Assembly (NCBI GenBank): GCA_964469055.1
Contig: CAYXXN010000031.1
Location: forward strand, 1-21,309
Direction: 5' to 3'
Origin: CAYXXN01 sp964469055
GTDB lineage: Bacteria; Acidobacteriota; Thermoanaerobaculia; Multivoradales; JAHEKO01
Length of the DNA stretch: 21,309 nucleotides
Shown: positions 9,981-17,860 of the stretch, one piece after another
Layout of the letters: each line of letters opens with the position of its first letter
Numbering within the stretch: position 1 is the stretch's first letter
The notes under the pieces: generated by a model
Told to the model about the DNA's origin: nothing
Seen by the model: only the letters and a program-made list of their open reading frames with translations
The model's database searches: none
Translations under genes and position numbers: made by a program

Positions 9981-10262
9981 CTACCGGATCTCGACCCGCA
10001 AGTCCTTTCCCAGAGCGCGCGCCGCGCGCTCCAGGGTGAGCAACGTCACCGAGGGCGTCTCGGGATCGAGAAGGCGATCGAGCGCCGCGCGGCTCGTCCG
10101 CATCGCTCGTGCCATGGCGGCCTTCGAGAGCCTGCGCTCCTTCATCGCCGCGGCGATCTGAAACGCGAGCACCCGCTTGGCCGCCACCGCCTCGGCGTGA
10201 TCGAGGAGCCCCTGCTCCTCGAGCCAGCCGTCGAAGTCCGAACCGATGCTCCGTGGGTTCAC
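9981..10262 (-). CDS. HTH antitoxin-like protein (XRE/HigA type), no toxin beside it
   Basis: The 93-residue protein has an N-terminal segment, IGSDFDGWLEEQGLLDHAEA, followed by a helix-turn-helix domain at about 45-87. That domain contains LSKAAMARAMRTSRAALDRL, LLDPETPSVTLLTLERAARA and LGK. This build is that of small XRE-type regulators usually annotated as antitoxins of HigB/RelE-like toxins. No toxin-like frame lies on either side: upstream is a cupin gene (20-bp gap) and downstream is non-coding DNA with a perfect inverted repeat. The start is GTG at 10262, with no clear Shine-Dalgarno next to it, so it may be translated as the last gene of the S9-SIMPL-cupin unit. It may be an orphan antitoxin or a local repressor. 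Family call is good, role uncertain. Confidence 0.8.
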   Translation of the reverse strand: MNPRSIGSDFDGWLEEQGLLDHAEAVAAKRVLAFQIAAAMKERRLSKAAMARAMRTSRAALDRLLDPETPSVTLLTLERAARALGKDLRVEIR

Positions 10263-10282
10263 GCTTTACGCTCGCGGGCGGC

Positions 10283-10672
10283 TCAGCTCTCCCGGCTCTC
10301 GAACCAGGTGCGGAAAGGCGCTTCGAAGCCGCCCGGCAGGAAGACGTTGAAGGCGGTGGCAGGGGACTCGGTCTGGTTGCGGAAGTCGTGGGTGACGCCT
10401 GCCGGGATGCGTAGGAACGTTCCTCGCGGCGCCTCGATCCACCGGTCACCGACGAGGAACGACATCGTGCCCTCGGTGACCAGGAACAACTCCTCGTTCA
10501 TGTCGTGGTGATGCGGACCGGGTCCGTCCGCGCTGGGAGCCAGCGTCCACTCCGACACGCAGTAGCGATCGCCCGTCTCCAGCCCGTCCGCCTTGAACAC
10601 CCCGCGCATCGCCCCGAGGTCGTAGACGCGACCGGCTGCGGGTAGCAGGACGATCGGCTCGTCGCTGGTCAC
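10283..10672 (-). CDS. Small cupin-domain protein
   Basis: This 129-residue single-domain cupin has metal-site motif 1, GPGPHHHDMNEELFLVTEG (about 55-73), with the His triplet, Glu and Gly. Motif 2 is RIPAGVTHDFRN with the last metal His (about 94-105). There is no signal peptide, so it is cytoplasmic. Small cupins of this form are sugar- or metabolite-binding enzymes or sensors; the substrate cannot be told. The start is GTG at 10672-10670, overlapping the SIMPL gene stop in a GTGA quartet, which supports translational coupling. No ATG in frame would include motif 1 without cutting the first strand. The frame stays open upstream, but that part is shadow of the SIMPL gene. Confidence 0.85.
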   Translation of the reverse strand: MTSDEPIVLLPAAGRVYDLGAMRGVFKADGLETGDRYCVSEWTLAPSADGPGPHHHDMNEELFLVTEGTMSFLVGDRWIEAPRGTFLRIPAGVTHDFRNQTESPATAFNVFLPGGFEAPFRTWFESRES

Positions 10673-11397
10673 CGATCCACCAGGAAGTACTCCACCGTCG
10701 TCACCACCCGGATCTTCTTCCAGTCGGGGGAGAAAGGGTCGCGGTCTTCGATCGAGAAGTAGCCCTGCTGGGCGTTGCGGATGGCGCCGACTTCGCTGCC
10801 GGAGTCGCGGGCGAACTGCTCGGCGGCGCGGCGGGCGTCCTTCGTGGCCTCGGCGATCATCTCGGGTTTGATCGCCTCGAGATCGGTGTAGAGGAACTGC
10901 GGCTGGTACTCGTAGCTGCGGAGGACGGCGACCCCCGTCTTGACGAGCTCGCCCGAGCGCTGCATGGCGGCGAGCACGCGGTCGACGTCGGGGGAGCGCA
11001 CGACGACGGTGGCCTCGGCGGCGTAGCGCTCGGCCGGGCGGTCGTCGCTGCGGTAGCCCTGGGCGAGGTAGTCGGTGACCCGCGGCGGCGAGACGCTCGA
11101 CTGGTCGGCGGCGAAGCCCTGACCGGCCAGGAAGGCCGCGACCGCCTGCGCGTCGCGGTCGAGCTCGCCCTGGATGGCGGAGAGGTCGTCGCCCGTGGTG
11201 CTGAAGACGATCGGCCACATCGCGAGATTCGCTCGCAGCTCTCGTTCCGCCAGCCCCTTGACCGTCACGTAGCGCTGGGCGGCGCGGGCCTCGAAGACGG
11301 CCCGGCTGACGAAGAAGCCGGCGAGGGCCAGGCCGAGGCCGACGAGGGCGCCGAGGACGGCCGCGGCCGTCGTGCTGCTGCGATTCTCGTCGCTCAT
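10669..11397 (-). CDS. SIMPL (DUF541) domain protein, membrane-anchored
   Basis: The 242-residue protein starts with a single hydrophobic anchor (about 10-33, AAAVLGALVGLGLALAGFFV). The rest is a SIMPL/DUF541 domain expected on the periplasmic side. Family features visible are YVTVKGLAERELRANLAMWP near the front, DQSSVSPPRVTDYLAQGY, and KDARRAAEQFARDSGSEVG followed by QQGYFSIEDR. The C-terminus is a strand, VVTTVEYFLVDR. SIMPL proteins (E. coli YggE is one) are envelope proteins linked to oxidative stress, with no firm biochemical role. It overlaps the S9 peptidase stop (ATGA) upstream and the cupin start (GTGA) downstream, so the three are read as a unit. Confidence 0.88.
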   Translation of the reverse strand: MSDENRSSTTAAAVLGALVGLGLALAGFFVSRAVFEARAAQRYVTVKGLAERELRANLAMWPIVFSTTGDDLSAIQGELDRDAQAVAAFLAGQGFAADQSSVSPPRVTDYLAQGYRSDDRPAERYAAEATVVVRSPDVDRVLAAMQRSGELVKTGVAVLRSYEYQPQFLYTDLEAIKPEMIAEATKDARRAAEQFARDSGSEVGAIRNAQQGYFSIEDRDPFSPDWKKIRVVTTVEYFLVDR

Positions 11398-13463
11398 GGC
11401 GTTTCCCCTCCCTCTGTCTCACCCTGCCCGCCGTGGCGATCGAACCAGGCGAGGATGTGGGCGACCTTGGCGGCGAGCTGGCTGGGCCGCTCGTCGATCG
11501 AATGCGAGGCGCCGGGGACGCGCACCAGCGCCGTGTCCACGTGCCGGAGCTTCAAGGCCTGGTAGTACTGCTCGGACTCCCAGATCGGGGTGCGCCAGTC
11601 CGCCTCGCCGGTCAAGAGCATGGTGGGCGTGGTGACGTTCCCGACCAGCGACAGGGGCGAACGCCGCCGGTACTCCTCGGGCACCTCCCAGGGCAGGCCG
11701 GGGAACCAATACTTGTAGAAGAAGTTGGCGGCGTCGGCGGTCAGGACGAAGCTCGTCCAGTTGATCACCGGCTTGGCGACGACGGCGGCCCGGAAGCGGT
11801 CCGTCTTGCCGACGGTCCAAGCGGTGAGGACCCCGCCGCCGCTGCCGCCCGTCACGTAGAGGCGCGCGGGATCGACGTAGCCCTTGGCCAGGACCGCGTC
11901 GACGCCCGACATCAGGTCGTCGTAGTCGTGCCCCGGGTAGTCGTGGTGGATGAGGTTGCCGAACTCCTCGCCGTAGCTGGTCGAGCCACGGGGATTGAGG
12001 TAGAGGACGACGTAGCCGCCTGCGGCGTAGAGCTGCACGTCGGCGGCGAAGACTGGGCCGTAGGCGGCGAAGGGGCCGCCGTGGATCTCGAGGAGCAGCG
12101 GGTATTTCTCGGCTGGATCGAAGTCCGGCGGCTTGGCGATCCAGCCGTGGATCTCGCGGCCGTCGTGGCTGGAGGTAAAGCGGATCTCCTCGAGCGGCGC
12201 GAGCCGGCGGGCAACGAAGAGGTCGTCGTTCAAGCGGGTGAGGCGTCGCGGCGCCGTGCCCTGGCGGGCGCCGACGGCGACGTCGGCCGGGTGGTGCGGG
12301 TCGCTCAGGGTGAAGGCGAAGCGCCCGTCCCGGGCGACGGAGAACTGGCCGCCGGTGTAGGGCCGGTCGAGCGACAGGCCCGCCGCGTCCCGTGCCAGCT
12401 CGCGCGCCTCGCCGTCGAGGGTGACGAAGCCGATCCTGCCCACGCCCTCCTCGTCGTAAAGGATGAAGAGGCCTTCCCCGTCGCCGCTCCACGCCAGCGC
12501 GTCGACGTCGCGGTCGAGGCCCGCGGTCAGGAGGCGGGGCTCGCCACCGCCGCGGGGCCGGAGGGTGAGCCCCGTCACCTGGTAGCCCTGGTAGCGGTCG
12601 TCGAAGCCGGTGCTGGCGATCCAGCGGCCGTCGGGCGAGACGACCGGGTTGTTGTCCGGCCCCTGGTGGTCGGTCAACTGGGTGATGGCGCCGTCGGCGA
12701 GGCGCACCTCGTAGAGCTCGGTGTCGAGTGGGTCGTACTCCCAGTCGTCCTCGCGGTTGGCCGAGAAGATGAGACTGTCGCCGTCGGGCGTCCAGGCCGG
12801 CTCGTCGTCGTGGTCATAGGGCCCGCTGGTGAGCTGGCGCGGCGTGCCGCCCTCGGCGGGCACGACGAAGAGCTGGGAGTGGCCGCCGGGCAGGAAGCCG
12901 GCGCCGTCGAAGCGGTAGACGACCCGGTCGACCACCCGCGGCGGCGGCGCCCATTCGGCGCCCTCCGGCGCGGCGAGGGGCTCGACCATGGGCTCGGGGG
13001 TCTCGGGCACGCGCATGGAGAAGGCGATCCAACGACCGTCGGGCGACCACGAGAGGCTGCCGGGGCCCTCGGTCACGTGGGTGATCTGCGCGGTCTGGCC
13101 GTCGTCCATCCAGCGCATCCAGAGCTGGGCGCCGTCGTCGTCGCTGGCGACGTAGAGGAGGCGGTCGCCGTCGGGAGACCAGCGCGGCGAGGCGTGGTTG
13201 ACGTTGCCGGTGGTGAGTGGCCGGTGGTGGCTGCCGTCGGCGGCGACGAGCCACAGGTTCGAGCGCCGCACGTCCTTCATCACGTCCATGAAGTTGCGCA
13301 CGTAGACGACGTGGCGGCCATCTGGGGAGATCCGCGGGTCGGAGGCCCACTCGAGCTCGAAGACATCGCGGGAGGTGAAGAGGTCGCTGGGCTCTTCGGC
13401 GGCGAAGGACGCTCCGGCCGAGAGGGCGGCGAGGAGGGTGAGGGGCAGGCGATGGCAGCGCAT
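11394..13463 (-). CDS. Secreted S9-family serine peptidase
   Basis: The 689-residue protein has a signal peptide (likely cut after SFA, residue 21). Residues 30 to about 410 are a WD40-like/TolB-type beta-propeller with repeated ISPDGRH, WSPDGRW and WTPDGDS blades. The C-terminal alpha/beta-hydrolase domain is of the prolyl oligopeptidase type. Its triad is visible: Ser541 in GGSGGG, Asp622 in GEADWRTP, His654 in GASHSIDE. These enzymes cleave oligopeptides or acyl-peptides, and an exported one probably scavenges peptides. Start ATG 13463 has GGAG five bases upstream. It is the first gene of a unit that continues with SIMPL and cupin genes. rlmN is divergent, with 73 bp between starts. Confidence 0.93.
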   Translation of the reverse strand: MRCHRLPLTLLAALSAGASFAAEEPSDLFTSRDVFELEWASDPRISPDGRHVVYVRNFMDVMKDVRRSNLWLVAADGSHHRPLTTGNVNHASPRWSPDGDRLLYVASDDDGAQLWMRWMDDGQTAQITHVTEGPGSLSWSPDGRWIAFSMRVPETPEPMVEPLAAPEGAEWAPPPRVVDRVVYRFDGAGFLPGGHSQLFVVPAEGGTPRQLTSGPYDHDDEPAWTPDGDSLIFSANREDDWEYDPLDTELYEVRLADGAITQLTDHQGPDNNPVVSPDGRWIASTGFDDRYQGYQVTGLTLRPRGGGEPRLLTAGLDRDVDALAWSGDGEGLFILYDEEGVGRIGFVTLDGEARELARDAAGLSLDRPYTGGQFSVARDGRFAFTLSDPHHPADVAVGARQGTAPRRLTRLNDDLFVARRLAPLEEIRFTSSHDGREIHGWIAKPPDFDPAEKYPLLLEIHGGPFAAYGPVFAADVQLYAAGGYVVLYLNPRGSTSYGEEFGNLIHHDYPGHDYDDLMSGVDAVLAKGYVDPARLYVTGGSGGGVLTAWTVGKTDRFRAAVVAKPVINWTSFVLTADAANFFYKYWFPGLPWEVPEEYRRRSPLSLVGNVTTPTMLLTGEADWRTPIWESEQYYQALKLRHVDTALVRVPGASHSIDERPSQLAAKVAHILAWFDRHGGQGETEGGETP

Positions 13464-13501
13464 ATGTTCTCCGGAGCGCGGAGCTTACCGCGGGGGCCTC
13501 C

Positions 13502-13530
13502 TTGCGACAGGGTCGCTGAGTCCGGATACT
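13502..13530 (+). promoter_or_regulatory. Candidate promoter of rlmN, leaderless
   Basis: TTGCGA (13502-13507) and GATACT (13525-13530) are separated by exactly 17 bp; each matches the sigma-70-type consensus at four of six positions. Transcription would begin about seven bases after the -10 box, that is at 13537, the first base of the rlmN GTG codon. The call is from pattern only. Confidence 0.45.
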
Positions 13531-13536
13531 GGAGCC

Positions 13537-14601
13537 GTGCCGGCGAAGCATCTGCTCGATTTCGACCCGACGAAGTTGAGTGCCGCGATGGTCGCGGCGG
13601 GAGAGGCGGGGTATCGGGCTGGGCAGGTTTTCGAGTGGGTGTTCCGGCACGGCGTCGCGGAGTTCTCGGCCATGAGGGGCCTGCCACGCGGCTTGAGGGA
13701 GCGGATGGCCGGCGAGTTCCGCATTCTGGCGGGCGAGGAGGTCGAGCGGCGGGAGGCGCCGGACGGGACGGTGAAGCTGTTGTTGCGCTGGCCGGACGGC
13801 GCTTCAACGGAGACGGTGATGATCCCGGCCTCGGACCACGGCCGGGCCCGCCGGACCGTCTGTCTCTCGACGCAGGTGGGGTGCGACGTCGGCTGCCGGT
13901 TCTGCGCCAGTGGGATCGGCGGGGCGCTTCGTGATCTCACGATCGGGGAGGTGTTGGAGCAGGCGCTGCGGGTGGAGCGGCTACTCGGCGAGCGCGGCGA
14001 GCGGCTCACGCACGTTGTCTTCATGGGGATGGGGGAGCCGCTGGCCAACTACGAGGTGACGGTCGAGGCCGTGCGGCGCCTGGCGGCCGCCTGGGGACTC
14101 GGCATCTCGCAGCGGCGAATCACGGTGAGCACCGTCGGTCTGCCGAGGCCGATCGAGCGCCTGGCGGGGGAGGGCCTCTCCGCCACGCTCGCCCTCTCGC
14201 TGCATGCGCCGAACGGACCGCTGCGGCGCGAGCTGATCCCGTGGGCGCGCGGCGTGGACCTCGAGCGGCTACTCGCCTCGTGCCGGCGCTATTTCGAAGC
14301 GACGGGGCGCGAGATCACTCTCGAGTATTGCCTCCTGGCTGGCGTGAACGATCTGCCGGAGCACGCGGCGGAGCTGGCGGCCATCGCTCAGGACCTGCGG
14401 GCGCACGTGAACCTGTTGATGTACAACCCGGTGCCGGGCCTGCCCTACGAGCGGCCGAGTCGCAACCGGGCGATCGGATTCTTGAAGCGCCTGCGCTCCC
14501 GCGGTGCCCGCGCCCACCTGCGCGAAAGCCGAGGCCTCGAGGCCGACGCCGCTTGCGGGCAGCTGCGGCGGCGGCTCGAGGCCACGGCCTCGCGCGCGTG
14601 A
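13537..14601 (+). CDS. rlmN: Dual-specificity 23S rRNA/tRNA adenine-C2 methyltransferase
   Basis: RlmN is a radical-SAM enzyme that methylates C2 of A2503 in 23S rRNA and A37 in some tRNAs. The 354 residues include the N-terminal helical domain with YRAGQVFEWVFRHGV. The [4Fe-4S] motif Cys116-x3-Cys120-x2-Cys123 lies in VGCDVGCRFC. Both thiols of the methylation mechanism are present: Cys109 (TVCLSTQ) and Cys340 (AACGQL). FMGMGEPLANYE and TVSTVGLPRPI are further family blocks, and ALSLHAPN with IPWARG belongs to the substrate site. The start chosen is GTG 13537, since no family-like sequence precedes it; GGAG is only two bases away, too close to act normally. Cfr is excluded as less likely by length and context, though motif reading alone cannot fully separate the two. 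Confidence 0.93.
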   Translation: MPAKHLLDFDPTKLSAAMVAAGEAGYRAGQVFEWVFRHGVAEFSAMRGLPRGLRERMAGEFRILAGEEVERREAPDGTVKLLLRWPDGASTETVMIPASDHGRARRTVCLSTQVGCDVGCRFCASGIGGALRDLTIGEVLEQALRVERLLGERGERLTHVVFMGMGEPLANYEVTVEAVRRLAAAWGLGISQRRITVSTVGLPRPIERLAGEGLSATLALSLHAPNGPLRRELIPWARGVDLERLLASCRRYFEATGREITLEYCLLAGVNDLPEHAAELAAIAQDLRAHVNLLMYNPVPGLPYERPSRNRAIGFLKRLRSRGARAHLRESRGLEADAACGQLRRRLEATASRA

Positions 14602-14604
14602 AGG

Positions 14605-15627
14605 TCACGGCTTCGGCAAGTCGTCGCACCTCGAATCGTAGTTGCAGTCGACGAGCTGAACGGTTTCGCCCGTCACCGGTACGACCTCGAGGAAGACACC
14701 GATTCCCCGCGCGTAGTACTTGAGCGCGAACCCATCGAGCGATGGATGCATCGGCGAGAACTCGCCCGTCACCACGCAGTCGCTGGCAGAGCAGAGGAGT
14801 TCCGCGAGCTCCGGAGGCATGAACTCGTCGAGGTCCGGCTCGCTGCCGAAGCTGTAGGTCGCGGAGAGCACCCTCACGGCGTCCTCGGCGTTCCCGGCCG
14901 AGAACTCCTGGCGGTACACCGCGCCCACGGTCGGCGACGCCCCGATGTAGATGCCCCCCTTGTCGCCGTCACGCCCCCACTTGAAGGAGCCATCGATGGC
15001 GACGAGCTCCGGCAGCCTGGGATCGTCACCGTCGAAGTGCTCGAAGTCCTTCACCTCCTCGCCGCAGTAGTAGGTATCTCCGTTCTTGTTTTGAGCGAAC
15101 CAATCGTCGGTGTCCTCGACGAGGTCGCCGCCGATCTCGACGCGGTCGTTGACCACGATGCAGGTGACGCCCTCGATGAGCTTGGTCTCGTCGAGCACCT
15201 CGACCACGATGGTCTCGTCGCCGCCCGCGTATTCCCAATGAAAGCCGATGTCCAGGGGGCGGTAGGGATTCGGTTTCGTGAGGTTGGTGAAGTCGTCGTC
15301 GAAGTCGGCTGGGTCGAAGTCCGGGTCGTACCGGCCCTCGCCGAGGGCCTTGCAGAGATCCTCCCGGGCATCGCGCTGCGCGCCACAGAGGTCCCGGCCC
15401 TCCAGGCGCGACGCCGTGGCCTCTTCGAAGCAGTCCTCTCGCTCCTCCCGGTCCGAGATGTTGGTGCAGATCGCCTGCGCGACGTAGAACTCGTCGACGA
15501 CCTCGCTCGAACAGGCCTTGAACTGGAAGAAGGTCGTGTCGGAGCAGGGCCCCCCACGGGCGGCCCCGGGCAGGAGCAGGAAGCCGAGGGCTGGCAGGGC
15601 GATGAGGCAGTGTCGGGTCTTGTTCAT
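14605..15627 (-). CDS. Secreted acidic protein of unknown function
   Basis: The 340-residue protein has a signal peptide (MNKTRHC, hydrophobic core, PGAARG; cut near residue 25). The next 75 residues are Cys-rich (CSDTTF, FKACSSE, AICTNIS, DCFEEA, DLCGAQ, DLCKAL) with the pattern of a helical disulfide-bonded domain. A strongly acidic linker, YDPDFDPADFDDDF (about 100-113), may bind calcium. The larger C-terminal part, from about 120, is beta-rich. It has ETIVVEVLDETK, VEDTDDWFAQNKNGDTYYCG, GIYIGASPTVGAVYRQEF and YYARGIGVFLE, a pattern I recall from unnamed secreted bacterial proteins. ATG 15627 is preceded by GGGAGA at five bases. The gene is convergent with rlmN (3 bp apart). The role is unknown; export is well supported. 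Confidence 0.85.
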   Translation of the reverse strand: MNKTRHCLIALPALGFLLLPGAARGGPCSDTTFFQFKACSSEVVDEFYVAQAICTNISDREEREDCFEEATASRLEGRDLCGAQRDAREDLCKALGEGRYDPDFDPADFDDDFTNLTKPNPYRPLDIGFHWEYAGGDETIVVEVLDETKLIEGVTCIVVNDRVEIGGDLVEDTDDWFAQNKNGDTYYCGEEVKDFEHFDGDDPRLPELVAIDGSFKWGRDGDKGGIYIGASPTVGAVYRQEFSAGNAEDAVRVLSATYSFGSEPDLDEFMPPELAELLCSASDCVVTGEFSPMHPSLDGFALKYYARGIGVFLEVVPVTGETVQLVDCNYDSRCDDLPKP

Positions 15628-15725
15628 GGGCTCTCCCTTGGGTTGACTCGTCTGCCCTTCTTGGATGTGACGCGGCGGGAGATCCTTCGCCAGCGGCCTG
15701 CGGGCAACCGTGGGCGGCGGCTCGG

Positions 15726-17561
15726 CTACTCGCCCACTACGCGCTTGCCGACCGCCGCGAGCAAAGCGGCGCCGTAAGCGTCGGCCTTGGCCTGGCCGAT
15801 GCCGTGGACGGCGAGCAGCTCGTCGCGAGTCGCGGGCCTCCGGCGGGCGAGGTCGCGGAGGCTGCGGTCGTGGAGGATCACGTAGGGCGGCACGCCGCGC
15901 TCCGCCGCGAGCTCGCGGCGCAGCGCCCGCAGGGTCTCGAAGAGTTCCGCGTCCACGCCGTCCCAGGAGTCGGCGATCGTCTTCTGGGCCGCCGGGGCGC
16001 GCTGGGGCACGTGTTGGCGGTAGAGGGCGCAGGTCGTCTCGCCCTTGAGCAGTTGCCGCCCCGCCGCCGTCGCGCGCAGCACCGGGTAGCGCTCGCCCGC
16101 GGCCTCGAGCAGCCCGGCGTCGAGCAGCTGCTCCACGTAGCCGCGCAGCTCGGCGGGCGGCACCTCGGCGAGGATCCCGAAGGTGCTCAACTGGTCGTGG
16201 CCCCGCTCCCTCACCCGGTCGGTCGCCTGCCCGCGCAGCATGTCGAGGAGCTGTCGCGTGCCGAAGCTCTCCTTGAGCCGCAGCACGCCCGAGAGGATCT
16301 TCTGCGCGAGCACCACCGGCTCCTCCACGGACTCGAGCTCCCCCAGGCACCAGTCGCAGGCGCCGCAGGAAGTCGCGGACAGGCTCTGGCCGAAGTACTC
16401 GACGAGGGCGCGATGGCGGCAGCGGGTGGCCGCCGCGAAGGCCCACATGTCGGAGAGCAGGCGAGAAGCGCGCTCGTCGAGTGTGCCGTCGCGCTCCAAG
16501 AGACGCCGCCAGGCGGCGAAGTCGGCCGCCGAGTAGAGGAGCAGGCACTCGGCCGGCAGGCCATCGCGGCCGGCCCGGCCCGCCTCCTGCTGGTAGTGCT
16601 CGAGCGAGCGCGGCGAGGCGGCGTGGATGACGAAGCGCACGTCGGGCCGGTCGATCCCCATACCGAAGGCGACGGTGGCGACGACGACGCCGGCGCGCTC
16701 CTCGAGGAAGGCGTCCTGGTTGCGGTGCCGCTCCTCGTCGCCGAGGCCGGCGTGATAGGGGAGGGCGGACCAACCCTGCTGCGCGAGTCGGGCGGCCAAG
16801 GCGTCGACGTCTCGGCGCGTGATGCAGTAGACGATCCCGGCCTCGCCGCGATGACGCTCGAGGGCCTCGCGCAGCGCTGGCCCCAAGTCGCCACGGTGGC
16901 GGGCCCGGTAGACGAGGTTCGGGCGGTCGAAGTCGCCGATTAGCACCGCGGGGTCGGTGAGGCCGAGCTGCTCGACGATGTCGCGCCGCACGCGCGGCGT
17001 GGCGGTGGCGGTGAAGGCGTGGAAGGAGGCGCCCGGGAAGCGGTCGCGCAGGGCGGCGAGGCCCCGGTACTCCGGCCGGAAATCGTGGCCCCACTGGGAG
17101 ATGCAGTGCGCCTCGTCGATCGCGAAGAAGGCGACGCCCCGCTCGGCCAAGAGCTCCTGGAACTCGACGCCGCCTTCGCCCACCAGGCGCTCCGGCGCGA
17201 CGTAGAGGAGCGCCAGCTCGCCGGAGCGCAGCCGCCGCACCACCGCGCGCCGCGTCTCGAGCTCGAGCCCGCTGTGCAGGCACGCCGCGGCCACCCCCGA
17301 GGCGACGAGCCCGTCCACCTGGTCCTTCATCAGCGAGATGAGCGGCGAGACGACGAGGGCGAGCCCAGGGGCCAGCAAGGCCGGCGCCTGGTAGCAGAGC
17401 GACTTGCCGCCCCCGGTCGGCAGCACCACGAGGCTGTCCCGTCCGCCGGCGACCGCCCGCATCGCCTCGAGCTGCAGCGGCTTGAGCTCGCCGAAGCCCC
17501 AGGTACGCTGCAGGACCTGCCGCAAACGCGCGTCCAGCGCGGGATCGGCGACGCCCGTCAT
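15726..17561 (-). CDS. recQ: ATP-dependent DNA helicase RecQ
   Basis: RecQ is a 3'-5' helicase that acts in recombination and stalled-fork repair. The 611 residues show FGELKPLQLEAM (Q-motif region, 23-34), Walker A LPTGGGKS (47-54), DEAH at 149-152 with HCISQWGHDFRPEY (RecQ aromatic loop), FTATATPR, and YQQEAGRAGRDG (motif VI). The zinc-binding RQC region follows, CRHR then CGACDWC. The HRDC domain is complete at the end (about 540-605, ending GIGQAKADAYGAALLAAV). Length matches E. coli RecQ. I chose ATG 17561 (MTGVADPALD), since the upstream open frame to 17726 is low-complexity and runs into the antitoxin gene. It reads after the TA genes with a 53-bp gap. Confidence 0.94.
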   Translation of the reverse strand: MTGVADPALDARLRQVLQRTWGFGELKPLQLEAMRAVAGGRDSLVVLPTGGGKSLCYQAPALLAPGLALVVSPLISLMKDQVDGLVASGVAAACLHSGLELETRRAVVRRLRSGELALLYVAPERLVGEGGVEFQELLAERGVAFFAIDEAHCISQWGHDFRPEYRGLAALRDRFPGASFHAFTATATPRVRRDIVEQLGLTDPAVLIGDFDRPNLVYRARHRGDLGPALREALERHRGEAGIVYCITRRDVDALAARLAQQGWSALPYHAGLGDEERHRNQDAFLEERAGVVVATVAFGMGIDRPDVRFVIHAASPRSLEHYQQEAGRAGRDGLPAECLLLYSAADFAAWRRLLERDGTLDERASRLLSDMWAFAAATRCRHRALVEYFGQSLSATSCGACDWCLGELESVEEPVVLAQKILSGVLRLKESFGTRQLLDMLRGQATDRVRERGHDQLSTFGILAEVPPAELRGYVEQLLDAGLLEAAGERYPVLRATAAGRQLLKGETTCALYRQHVPQRAPAAQKTIADSWDGVDAELFETLRALRRELAAERGVPPYVILHDRSLRDLARRRPATRDELLAVHGIGQAKADAYGAALLAAVGKRVVGE

Positions 17562-17614
17562 CACTGGCTTAGACGCGGCCGCGGCGGGCGATCTGACGCT
17601 GCCGCTGCCACGTT

Positions 17615-17860
17615 CTACTTCGAGATCTCCTCGAGCCGCACCCCACGGCCCGCCCGCAAGCTGTCGCGAGCAGCCTCGATGCGGGCGAGGAAGCGCGGAT
17701 CGTTCTGCAGTCGGTACTCGAACCAATCGTCCTCCGACTTGAAACCGACGAGCACTCCAGCCGGCTTGCCGTGCCGTGTGATGACGATCTCCTCGCTTTC
17801 CGCCAGGCGGAGGTAACGCGAGAGATCGTCCTTGACCTCAGACAGGGCGACTTTTTTCAT
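17615..17860 (-). CDS. Phd/YefM-type antitoxin
   Basis: The 81-residue protein begins KKVALSEVKDDLSRYLRLAE and continues IVITRHGKPAGVLV. This is the DNA-binding dimerisation fold of the Phd/YefM antitoxin family: a short first strand, helix, and the 'ITRHGKPA' hairpin. The C-terminal half (DDWFEYRLQNDPRFLARIEA and following) is charged and likely disordered until it wraps the toxin. The start, ATG 17860, lies inside the toxin gene (23-nt overlap), so it depends on translation coupling with the toxin. The partner is the RelE/ParE gene directly upstream. In the common relBE and yefM-yoeB arrangement the antitoxin comes first; here it is second. It probably represses its own promoter together with the toxin. 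Confidence 0.88.
   Translation of the reverse strand: MKKVALSEVKDDLSRYLRLAESEEIVITRHGKPAGVLVGFKSEDDWFEYRLQNDPRFLARIEAARDSLRAGRGVRLEEISK

Noticed and set aside
11433..13934. 833-codon open frame antisense to the S9 peptidase gene
   Set aside because: Composition is that of an antisense shadow (Ala/Gly/Val/Glu-rich low complexity), typical at high GC. The opposite strand has a full peptidase with triad and signal peptide.
17562..17726. Longer recQ start at 17726
   Set aside because: The added residues are low-complexity, run into the antitoxin gene and precede the normal RecQ N-terminus; ATG 17561 fits the family.
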